A DNA stretch of 12,701 nt from NCBI RefSeq assembly GCF_000277645.1, contig NZ_AKGG01000013.1:1-12701 (forward strand), read 5' to 3'. Source of the stretch: Weissella koreensis KCTC 3621 (GTDB lineage: Bacteria; Bacillota; Bacilli; Lactobacillales; Lactobacillaceae). The position numbers and the translations under genes are program-made. Positions 1 to 4,792 of this stretch are shown here, piece by piece. Within the stretch, counting starts at the first letter, position 1. The number at the start of each line of letters is the position of its first letter. The notes under the pieces were generated by a model that worked only from the letters and a program-made list of their open reading frames with translations, made no database searches and was not told the DNA's origin.

Positions 1-1038
1 TCATGGTTATCTTTTAGTTATCTATCTTTTCTTTGCGTTGATTTATTCATGGTTACTTCTTTAATATCAATATATTTAATTGATAAAACTAAGACATTTA
101 AAACTTGGTCAATTTTCCTTATATGGTTAAGTGTATTTCCTTATATCATTGTCCCTTATACTGATACTACAGTATTACCACTAATTAGCACTTATATTTT
201 AGGCTACACGCTACTTAAAAAAGCTACGAGCCGTAGTCAACAAATAATCGGTGCTTTCTTACTTGGTATTTTTGCAATGTTGGGATATTTGATGAAGCCT
301 ACAGCAGTCATACCTTTAATAGCCATTATCGTAGTTGAATTATTATACCTATTTTTTAATCGAACAAAAAAAGAAGATAATCTAAAATTAATAATAAAAT
401 GCATACTAGTTATCATAGCTGCACTTTGTGTTCAATTTGGTTACCAAATAAAAACAAATAATCAAAAATTTGTACATATTGATCAAAAATTAAAGGTACC
501 TGCTATTCACTTTATCTCTATGGGTATGCATGACGAAGGCGGATTTTCTCAGATTGACGCAGGGCCTATGTACTCGGCTCATAGTTCAGATGAAATGAAA
601 AAAATATCAAAAAAAGATATTCAAACTCGAATTAGTGAATATACACCTTATACATATGGTTTATTTTTAATTTATAAAAATTACAATAATACCGCTGATG
701 GTTCGTTTGGATGGCTACAAGAAGGTAACTTTATAGATCAACAACCAAGTAATTTTGTGCAAAATTGGGTTTATCCCAATGGTAAGTATTTAAATAGCTT
801 TTACGTTATCGTACAAATATTGTGGATTTTGGCGTTATTAATATTGCTACTAACCAAGGCATCTTCCGAAAATTCACGGTTATATTTACTATTATTTAAA
901 GTAGCTTTGCTTGGTGGTTTTGCTTATCTTTTGATTTTTGAAGGTGGTAGAAGTAGATACTTAATTCAATTTATTCCAGTTATAATATTACTATTAGGAT
1001 TATCAAATTTTAGCCATTCAACAAATAACTTAAACTAA
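1..1038 (+). CDS. Polytopic membrane glycosyltransferase-like protein (GT-C type), 5' end outside window
   Basis: The reading frame is open from base 1, so the gene begins upstream and the ATG at 49 is probably internal. The visible 345 codons are mostly hydrophobic, with about seven to eight membrane helices. An acidic motif, PYTDTT, follows an early helix and KPTAVIPL lies in another. A long soluble loop contains HFISMGMHDEGGF and SFGWLQEG. Near the C terminus EGGRSRYLIQFIPV precedes the last helix. The ER-R-RY motif before the final helix and an acidic first external loop are typical of GT-C glycosyltransferases that use polyprenyl-phosphate sugars to decorate wall polymers. I infer an extracytoplasmic sugar-transfer role in envelope glycosylation; the donor and acceptor are unknown. 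The gene ends at TAA and is followed by a strong terminator about 100 bp on. The family call is moderately sure, the membrane call is sure. Confidence 0.7.
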   Translation, partial: SWLSFSYLSFLCVDLFMVTSLISIYLIDKTKTFKTWSIFLIWLSVFPYIIVPYTDTTVLPLISTYILGYTLLKKATSRSQQIIGAFLLGIFAMLGYLMKPTAVIPLIAIIVVELLYLFFNRTKKEDNLKLIIKCILVIIAALCVQFGYQIKTNNQKFVHIDQKLKVPAIHFISMGMHDEGGFSQIDAGPMYSAHSSDEMKKISKKDIQTRISEYTPYTYGLFLIYKNYNNTADGSFGWLQEGNFIDQQPSNFVQNWVYPNGKYLNSFYVIVQILWILALLILLLTKASSENSRLYLLLFKVALLGGFAYLLIFEGGRSRYLIQFIPVIILLLGLSNFSHSTNNLN

Positions 1039-1136
1039 AATATCATTTATAAAAAGATTATTGAACAAGATATATGTTTTTGTAGCATATACCGTTAATA
1101 ATTCCTAATGTTAGAAAAAATAAATTTATTTATATC

Positions 1137-1172
1137 AAAAAGGACTTTGTTAAATATAACAAAGTCCTTTTT
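1137..1172. terminator. Bidirectional intrinsic terminator
   Basis: A perfect 15-bp inverted repeat, AAAAAGGACTTTGTT with loop AAATAT and the exact reverse complement, ends in a T-run on both strands. It ends the membrane glycosyltransferase gene on the plus strand and can stop minus-strand transcription arriving from the sRNA side. Confidence 0.9.
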
Positions 1173-1335
1173 AGTATATTTTATTAATATGGCAGATTCT
1201 AAAATTAATCCTAACACTTTAATTTGGAGGAATAAGAATAAAACACGAGGAACGTCACAATTTAACAACACCTGCTTCACTTCCATTGATAAAATAAATC
1301 ATTTTATGCACTGATAAGTTGATAGTGATACAAAC
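1173..1335. other. Intergenic stretch without a supported gene
   Basis: Short ORFs on both strands run through the neighbouring terminator and lack a convincing ribosome binding site at a sensible distance. A minus-strand fragment near 1245-1292 (MIYFINGSEAGVVKL then stop) could be a gene remnant, but it is too short to call. Confidence 0.4.
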
Positions 1336-1480
1336 AAAAAAGCAATAACCTGAGTCACTGCTTTAATGTGTAAAAATAATTAAACTAGTAACGCTGGAAT
1401 AGCTTATTTATAGATTAATAACTAATTCAATCTTATAAACAGGGGAAGGCTACCCAGCGTCACCGCAAGCATAACACTTT
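1336..1480 (-). ncRNA. Small RNA, copy 1 of the repeated sRNA family
   Basis: The minus-strand transcript is inferred to start near 1480 and to be about 145 nt long. The 5' head is AAAGTGTTATGCTTGC. Hairpin 1 pairs GTGACGCTGG with CCAGCGTTAC (one G-U) and continues with TAGC/GCTA and TTTATA/TATAAA; the C-rich tract CCTTCCCC lies in an internal loop. A weak second hairpin pairs TTTAAT with ATTAAA. The terminator stem GCAGTGAC-TCAG-GTTATTGC plus T-run contains two G-U pairs that pair only in minus-strand RNA. There is no ORF with a ribosome binding site. It lies just downstream of csbD copy 1 but has its own promoter. Function is unknown; the C-rich tract could pair with Shine-Dalgarno sequences. 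Confidence 0.72.
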
Positions 1481-1486
1481 AATCTA

Positions 1487-1515
1487 TATATACCTATTTC
1501 ATTAATCAATTTAAA
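1487..1515 (-). promoter_or_regulatory. Promoter of sRNA copy 1
   Basis: On the minus strand, -35 TTTAAA (1510-1515) is followed by a 17-nt spacer ending AATAGG and -10 TATATA (1487-1492). The -35 overlaps the T-tract of the csbD copy 1 terminator, a layout shared with sRNA copy 2. Confidence 0.6.
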
Positions 1516-1540
1516 AAACGCCTGAACCTGATCAGACGTT
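1513..1540 (-). terminator. Terminator of csbD copy 1
   Basis: In minus-strand sense, AACGTCTGA, a 6-nt loop and TCAGGCGTT form a 9-bp stem with one G-U pair, followed by a T-run, about 20 bp after the stop codon. Confidence 0.8.
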
Positions 1541-1559
1541 AATATATAATACTTATAAT

Positions 1560-1814
1560 TTAATTCTTTTTATGATGTACCAAAACAGCGGTTGTAACCG
1601 CCGCAACTGCTGCGGCGACAATGATTGAAGTCATTATTGGCATTTGAGAAGCGTTATCTTTAACCACTTCCCACTTCTCCTCAGTCTTACCCATCAATTC
1701 TTCAGCCATACCTTCAGCTTCAGTTTTATGATCACCAGTGACCTTACCTGCTACATCTTTAACTTTACCTGTTACTTGATCCTTCATTCCATCTAACTTG
1801 TCATCTAAAGCCAT
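1560..1814 (-). CDS. CsbD-family stress protein with a C-terminal membrane helix
   Basis: 84 aa. I chose the start at MALDDKLDGMKDQ because AGAGGAGG lies 7 nt upstream, and the same start and leader occur in the second csbD gene. An in-frame ATG 14 codons earlier has no ribosome binding site. Residues 1-55 are the CsbD repeat region (GKVKDVAGKVTGD, EGMAEELMGK), which in this family forms a small charged helical protein induced by general stress; its biochemical role is not known. Unlike usual CsbD proteins, residues about 58-80 form a hydrophobic alanine/valine-rich helix ending in HHKKN. This predicts a tail-anchored form with the CsbD part in the cytoplasm. It is a paralogue of the gene at 3202-3408. 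The promoter carries a cre-like box. Confidence 0.9.
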   Translation of the reverse strand: MALDDKLDGMKDQVTGKVKDVAGKVTGDHKTEAEGMAEELMGKTEEKWEVVKDNASQMPIMTSIIVAAAVAAVTTAVLVHHKKN

Positions 1815-1878
1815 AATAGATTCCTCCTCTAGTTGAATAAATGAATTTTCATCCATAGTTAATACTGCTAATATTTAT

Positions 1879-1908
1879 ATTATAACACGATAAAGAAACC
1901 GCTGTCAT
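1879..1908 (-). promoter_or_regulatory. csbD copy 1 promoter with cre-like operator
   Basis: On the minus strand, -35 ATGACA (1903-1908), an 18-nt spacer and -10 TATAAT (1879-1884) form a promoter. A 16-bp box ATGACAGCGGTTTCTT (1893-1908) covers the -35 and matches the cre consensus WTGNNARCGNWWWCAW at all but one position. CcpA bound there would block RNA polymerase, so repression in preferred sugar is inferred. The csbD copy 2 promoter is built identically. Confidence 0.7.
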
Positions 1909-1922
1909 TGTTATCTTAAAAC

Positions 1923-2056
1923 AAAAAAACAATAACCGAGGCCATTGTTTTTCATTATGGACTATGTCCATTGACGCCGGATAAGCTTTTTAAAGAGAGT
2001 GCTTCTTACATAAAAAAGAGGAATAATATCCGACGCCTGAGCAAGCATAACACGTT
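1923..2056 (-). ncRNA. Small RNA, copy 2 of the repeated sRNA family
   Basis: About 134 nt. The head is AAACGTGTTATGCTTGC. Hairpin 1 pairs GGCGTCGGATA with TATCCGGCGTC, 11 bp with two G-U pairs, and presents ATTCCTCTTTTTT, which is complementary to AGAGGA-type Shine-Dalgarno sequences. Hairpin 2 is ATGGAC-ATA-GTCCAT. The terminator ACAATGGC-CTCG-GTTATTGT has two G-U pairs and a seven-T tail. The same linker, CCATAATGAAAA, joins hairpin 2 to the terminator in copy 4. It lies between the 84-aa gene and csbD copy 1. No coding capacity is evident. Confidence 0.75.
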
Positions 2057-2062
2057 TATCTA

Positions 2063-2091
2063 ATTATACCTATTTTATTGGTAAATTTAAA
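2063..2091 (-). promoter_or_regulatory. Promoter of sRNA copy 2
   Basis: The minus strand reads TTTAAA (2086-2091), a 17-nt spacer ending AATAGG and a perfect -10 TATAAT (2063-2068). The -35 overlaps the T-tract of the preceding gene's terminator. Confidence 0.65.
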
Positions 2092-2117
2092 AAACGTATG
2101 TTACGACTATCAGACGT
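2088..2117 (-). terminator. Probable terminator of the 84-aa gene
   Basis: In minus sense, ACGTCTG, a 10-nt loop and CATACGT pair at six of seven positions and are followed by six T. Confidence 0.55.
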
Positions 2118-2134
2118 CCATAAAATATTTTTAT

Positions 2135-2389
2135 TTAATCTTCTACCATATAATCAGTGACATAAAGATGATCCAAAAAATCCTGTGCATTATCTTTATC
2201 CGTAGTTTCATTATCAATTTCAGACTGTACAGACTTTTCAATTTCTTTGCGCACTTCTTCTGAGCGTCCATATTCAACACTAATGTGAACACGGTGGACT
2301 TTTTCATTCCAATCAATAGTAGTTGGGCCCCATGTGCTTAAGTGTAAATCTTCTATCCAGTTTGATACCTTTTCTTTTGAATATACCAT
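2135..2389 (-). CDS. Small acidic protein of unknown function (84 aa)
   Basis: I do not recognise this family. The protein is soluble and acidic, has no cysteine and has no signal or membrane segment. Its N-terminal half contains two short predicted strands (TTIDWN, RVHISVEY) around tryptophan-rich WIEDLHLSTWGP. The middle is a charged helix (SEEVRKEIEKSVQSEID), and the tail DHLYVTDYMVED is acidic. AAAGGAG lies 6 nt before the ATG. The start is 14 bp after the stop of the IscA-like gene, so the two are almost certainly co-transcribed and perhaps functionally linked. A terminator follows, then sRNA copy 2. Confidence 0.8.
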   Translation of the reverse strand: MVYSKEKVSNWIEDLHLSTWGPTTIDWNEKVHRVHISVEYGRSEEVRKEIEKSVQSEIDNETTDKDNAQDFLDHLYVTDYMVED

Positions 2390-2403
2390 TCTTCACTCCT
2401 TTA

Positions 2404-2766
2404 TTATGCCATCATGGTCCCATCACGGACAATAACACTATCATCCAAAATACCTTGTTCACTAGTAATAACTAGTCCACCAAACGTTGACACTTCAACC
2501 TTCATATTTTCTGCTAAGTACTCTTTAGCATAGCCTTTAACTGGAATCTTTCCATAATTAGAATCGACTTCCATATCAAACCATGGTAATAGTGGTTGAT
2601 CATTTCGCAAAATTAATATGACTAATGAAATTTGCATTGCTCCTTCTGCTGTTATTGAATAGGGTGAAACACCATCTTCATACATAAGTACAATACGTCG
2701 ATCATTCTTTTGATTTAAAATGGGACTTATTTTTTTCATTGCTTCATCAGTGAAAGTAATATACAT
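2404..2766 (-). CDS. HesB/IscA-like (iron-sulfur biosynthesis family) protein lacking cysteines
   Basis: 120 aa counted from MYITFTDEAMKKI. An AGGAGG sits 7 nt upstream, whereas the longer ORF start 15 codons earlier has no ribosome binding site and runs through the leader. The N-terminal ITFTDEAMKKI, the central VLMYEDGVSPYS and the late VITSEQGILDDSVIVRDG follow the beta-rich HesB/IscA-like fold found as small stand-alone proteins in lactobacilli. These are usually annotated as iron-sulfur cluster biosynthesis family proteins. There is not one cysteine, so the cluster-binding C-x(n)-CGC residues of true A-type carriers are absent and cluster transfer is unlikely. Its real role is unknown. 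It is first gene of a two-gene operon with the 84-aa gene; a -10 TATAAT is at 2794-2799. Confidence 0.75.
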   Translation of the reverse strand: MYITFTDEAMKKISPILNQKNDRRIVLMYEDGVSPYSITAEGAMQISLVILILRNDQPLLPWFDMEVDSNYGKIPVKGYAKEYLAENMKVEVSTFGGLVITSEQGILDDSVIVRDGTMMA

Positions 2767-2822
2767 TTGCTTACCTCCTAATTTTATAAATAAATTATAC
2801 AACTTTTTCAAAAATATAGATT

Positions 2823-2849
2823 AAAAAAAGCAACAACCGAAGTCATTGC
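2823..2849 (-). terminator. sRNA-family terminator, stand-alone copy (copy 3)
   Basis: In minus sense, GCAATGAC-TTCG-GTTGTTGC is followed by seven T. The stem is 8 bp with two G-U pairs and a C(UUCG)G tetraloop. It matches the terminators of the four sRNAs, but the 5' head GTGTTATGCTT is absent upstream. It probably ends the csbD copy 2-glsB operon. Whether it is a decayed sRNA or the ancestral terminator is open. Confidence 0.8.
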
Positions 2850-2935
2850 TTTTCGTATGTGACATTAAAAAATCTCGGTGTATTAATACTATTAAGAAAT
2901 ATATAATACTAATTCAATGTCTTTTTAAAATTTAA

Positions 2936-3178
2936 CTAGTTTTTACTACGTCCCATTAACCATGAAACTAAAATTACAACAATTACTGCACCTATAATAG
3001 ATGGGAAAAGTGCCATTCCTGCTAAATGTGGTCCCCATGATCCCAGTAATGTTTCACCTAACCATGAACCAATCAATCCAGCGACAATATTACTTATCCA
3101 TCCCATCGATGTTTTGGTAATAGCACCACCAATTGCTCCAATAATCGCTCCAATAATTAACGTCCAAATTAATCCCAT
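2936..3178 (-). CDS. GlsB/YeaQ/YmgE family stress-response membrane protein
   Basis: 80 aa with three hydrophobic helices (about 2-21, 28-47, 52-75) rich in glycine and alanine. Family signatures are GAIIGAIGGAITK, IVAGLIGSWLG and FPSIIGAVIVVILVSW (transglycosylase-associated protein family). These proteins sit in the cytoplasmic membrane and are stress-induced; no enzymatic activity is established. The gene begins 23 bp after csbD copy 2 on the same strand, forming an operon, a pairing that fits a shared stress role. Its Shine-Dalgarno sequence is unusual, AGGGGGGG only 4 nt before ATG, with a run of seven G (3183-3189). A UUCG-loop terminator follows at 2823-2849. Confidence 0.92.
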   Translation of the reverse strand: MGLIWTLIIGAIIGAIGGAITKTSMGWISNIVAGLIGSWLGETLLGSWGPHLAGMALFPSIIGAVIVVILVSWLMGRSKN

Positions 3179-3182
3179 ATTG

Positions 3183-3190
3183 CCCCCCCT
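3183..3190 (-). promoter_or_regulatory. Unusual poly-G ribosome binding site of glsB
   Basis: AGGGGGGG replaces the AGGAGG seen elsewhere in the window. The homopolymer could slip and change spacing, and it is a possible target for C-rich sRNA loops. Confidence 0.6.
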
Positions 3191-3201
3191 AAATTAATTC
3201 T

Positions 3202-3408
3202 TTAGTTTTTAAATTTTTCCTTAACATCTTCAGCCATTTCAGAAGCGGAATCTTTAACCTCACCTAACTTCTCTTTAGCTTTACCCATTAAGCCTTCAGC
3301 TTTACCTTCAGCTTCTTTTTGTGAATCACCGGTAACCTTACCAGAGACTTCCTTAACCTTACCTGTTGCTTGATCCTTCATTCCATCTAACTTGTCATCT
3401 AAAGCCAT
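3202..3408 (-). CDS. CsbD-family stress protein (soluble, copy 2)
   Basis: 68 aa, the usual CsbD length, highly charged and wholly helical in appearance. The repeat motifs are GKVKEVSGKVTGD, EGKAEGLMGKAKEKLGEVKD and a final EDVKEKFKN. It shares nearly all of its first 35 residues with the copy at 1560-1814 but lacks the membrane tail. GAGGAGG sits 8 nt before the start. Expression should rise in stress or stationary phase: the promoter has a cre-like operator over its -35, implying CcpA control. It is co-transcribed with glsB, 23 bp downstream. The identical leader and promoter architecture show that the two csbD genes arose by duplication including their regulatory region. Confidence 0.93.
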   Translation of the reverse strand: MALDDKLDGMKDQATGKVKEVSGKVTGDSQKEAEGKAEGLMGKAKEKLGEVKDSASEMAEDVKEKFKN

Positions 3409-3469
3409 ATAGAATCCTCCTCTAATAAAAAAATGAATTTACATTCATAGTTACGTTATTTACATTAAT

Positions 3470-3499
3470 ATTATATCATAGCCAAGAAAGCGCTGTCAT
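3470..3499 (-). promoter_or_regulatory. csbD copy 2 promoter with cre-like operator
   Basis: On the minus strand, -35 ATGACA (3494-3499), an 18-nt spacer and -10 TATAAT (3470-3475) form the promoter. The box ATGACAGCGCTTTCTT (3484-3499) fits the cre consensus with one mismatch and has the central CAGCGCT-like symmetry. Geometry is the same as at csbD copy 1. Confidence 0.72.
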
Positions 3500-3517
3500 C
3501 ATACTTTTTAAATATTT

Positions 3518-3639
3518 AAAAAAGCAATAACCGAAGTCATTGCTTTTCATTATGGACGGCTGTCCCTGACGTCGAATATTTTTTTAATAGAGTTAAAAGA
3601 AATAATATTCGTCCGACGTCTGGGCAAGCATAACACGTT
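3518..3639 (-). ncRNA. Small RNA, copy 4 of the repeated sRNA family
   Basis: About 122 nt. The head is AAACGTGTTATGCTTGC. Hairpin 1 pairs GACGTC with GACGTC and GAATATT with AATATTC, leaving a GGAC bulge, and presents TTTCTTTTAACTCT. Hairpin 2 pairs GGAC with GTCC. The bulged GGAC could pair with that GTCC instead, so two folds compete. After CCATAATGAAAA comes the terminator GCAATGAC-TTCG-GTTATTGC with a six-T tail. It lies between the FakA-like gene and csbD copy 2. No coding ORF is present. Confidence 0.75.
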
Positions 3640-3645
3640 TATTCA

Positions 3646-3673
3646 TTTATACCTATTTTATTTAAAATTTAAA
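3646..3673 (-). promoter_or_regulatory. Promoter of sRNA copy 4
   Basis: The minus strand has TTTAAA (3668-3673), a 16-nt spacer ending AATAGG and -10 TATAAA (3646-3651), matching the promoters of copies 1 and 2. Confidence 0.6.
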
Positions 3674-3713
3674 CATTATTAGCCGCTGTAGGATTAACTC
3701 TTTAGAATAAATA

Positions 3714-3968
3714 TTAACCTTTTAGTCCCTTTGCTTGGCGTTCCATATTTTCTATCACTACATCAAATACAGTCCCAATAGTAATTAGATAATCTATAAC
3801 ACGTCCTGGATTATCAGTATGATAATGTACCTTCATTAGTTCATCATCCCCACCAACGATTAAACTATTACCTGGAAATTTAGTTTCTATTTGTTCAGTT
3901 AAATCATCTTCATTTAAAGTTGATCCTTCAATCAGTGCTTGAGTATCAAAAATATATTCATCATTCAT
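3714..3968 (-). CDS. Stand-alone FakA/YloV-like middle domain protein
   Basis: 84 aa from MNDEYIFDTQALIEG. GGAGG lies 8 nt upstream, so I reject the ORF start ten codons earlier. The sequence matches the middle domain of the DAK2-fusion protein FakA (YloV): a start resembling Y-x-TE-x-LI-G, then EQIETKFPGNSLIVGGDDELMKVHYHTDNPGRVIDY, read here as segments, and finally IENMERQ. In FakA (over 500 aa) this domain lies between the kinase DAK2 and C-terminal domains and takes part in fatty-acid phosphorylation with FakB. Here it is alone, with neither the ATP-binding nor the FakB-binding partner domain, so it is not a kinase. A regulatory or decoy role is only a guess. A -10 TATAAT is at 3997-4002. 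Confidence 0.75.
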   Translation of the reverse strand: MNDEYIFDTQALIEGSTLNEDDLTEQIETKFPGNSLIVGGDDELMKVHYHTDNPGRVIDYLITIGTVFDVVIENMERQAKGLKG

Positions 3969-4036
3969 TTTGTAGGCCTCCGTAAATTTTAAGATCATTA
4001 TACTACTTTAATATTCTTAATACCATTTATATATAC

Positions 4037-4170
4037 AAAAAAAGCAACGACCTAAGTCATTACTTTTATGTAGAACAATAATTCCACGCAACGTCAAATT
4101 ATACTTTTAGATATGTGTCTCTTGAGGGGTAACACAAATCCATTCGACGTTATTATAAGCATAACACTTT
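4037..4170 (-). ncRNA. Small RNA, copy 5 of the repeated sRNA family (divergent)
   Basis: About 134 nt. The head AAAGTGTTATGCTTATAATA keeps GTGTTATGCTT but loses the last GC. Hairpin 1 pairs AACGTCGAAT with ATTTGACGTT (one G-U), is topped by GAT/ATC and TGTGT/ACACA, and presents TACCCCTCAAGAG. Hairpin 2 is GTGGAA-TTATTG-TTCTAC. The terminator GTAATGAC-TTAG-GTCGTTGC has two G-U pairs and a seven-T tail. Stems are conserved by covariation with the other copies while primary sequence differs. The promoter is poor (-10 candidate CATAGA at 4174-4179), so it may be weak or need an activator. Confidence 0.65.
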
Positions 4171-4264
4171 TGTTCTATGAAACTTAAACATATCATATTG
4201 AACCAGTATGTTAAAATCGATTACTCAATTTTTAAATTTACATGGGTCTAAATGAATTATTTAA

Positions 4265-4654
4265 TTATAATTTATCGTTTAAAAATTGTGCTTCCCCATT
4301 TCCAAAGCTCCAGTCATCATCATTATTAGGAATAAGGCTAAACATAATGTCCTCTTCACGTATACCTAATTCATTATGTAGTCTTTCAACCACCTTGCTA
4401 TAAAATTGTTGTTTAGCCTTCGTCGAACGTGGTCGTGTTACTAGATTGAATAAAACAAAATCATCAGTACGTTCCATCCCCAAACCTGTATCCAAAATTT
4501 GCATCTCAAACTTTTCATGTTGCGTCAAAATTTGGTATCGGTCTGCTACTGGTGTTTTAAAAGTTTCCACTTGAACCTCATAAGCAATTTGAAGTAATGT
4601 TTTTAAATATTTTTCATCATGACCTTTGATCACGTCAATCCTCATTAATGGCAT
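4265..4654 (-). CDS. Tautomerase-family protein
   Basis: 129 aa, the usual length for the two-segment tautomerases annotated in lactobacilli. The start MPLMRIDVIKG puts proline at position 2; after Met removal it would be the N-terminal catalytic base of the tautomerase superfamily. DRYQIL (38-43), ILDTGLGMERTDD and the C-terminal DDWSFGNGEAQF are family signatures. These enzymes catalyse keto-enol tautomerisation or related small-molecule chemistry in the cytoplasm; the natural substrate here is unknown. GGGAGA lies about 7 nt before ATG. A good promoter is just upstream. No clear terminator is seen before sRNA copy 5. Confidence 0.92.
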   Translation of the reverse strand: MPLMRIDVIKGHDEKYLKTLLQIAYEVQVETFKTPVADRYQILTQHEKFEMQILDTGLGMERTDDFVLFNLVTRPRSTKAKQQFYSKVVERLHNELGIREEDIMFSLIPNNDDDWSFGNGEAQFLNDKL

Positions 4655-4678
4655 ATTATTATCTCCCGTTTATGGATC

Positions 4679-4707
4679 ATTATATTCCTTGCAAGTCATA
4701 CATTCAA
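4679..4707 (-). promoter_or_regulatory. Promoter of the tautomerase gene
   Basis: On the minus strand, TTGAAT (4702-4707), a 17-nt spacer and TATAAT (4679-4684) lie about 25 bp before the ATG. The short leader leaves little room for RNA-level control. Confidence 0.75.
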
Positions 4708-4792
4708 ATTAACCATTAACAATATATTTAATTGAACAATAAGCCAATAAATTTAGTCTGACCTGATTTAAGTCATCCCATAAAAACATGTT

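Noticed and set aside
1095..1314. Overlapping ORFs on both strands (63 and 68 aa)
   Set aside because: Both read through the perfect terminator at 1137-1172, lack proper ribosome binding sites and show no family motif.
1815..1856. Longer N terminus for CsbD copy 1 (MDENSF...)
   Set aside because: No ribosome binding site before it; AGAGGAGG fits the later ATG, and the paralogue's leader has stops in this stretch.
2078..2263. Plus-strand 61-aa ORF
   Set aside because: Lies antisense to the 84-aa gene and its terminator, with no ribosome binding site.
1336..4170. CRISPR-like or simple tandem repeat array
   Set aside because: Repeats are over 400 bp apart, contain genes between them, and preserve promoter, hairpins and terminator rather than a short direct repeat with spacers.
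4757..4773. TGAC/GTCA hairpin after the GNAT gene as a sixth sRNA terminator
   Set aside because: Stem of only four pairs, no T-run, and no head sequence nearby.
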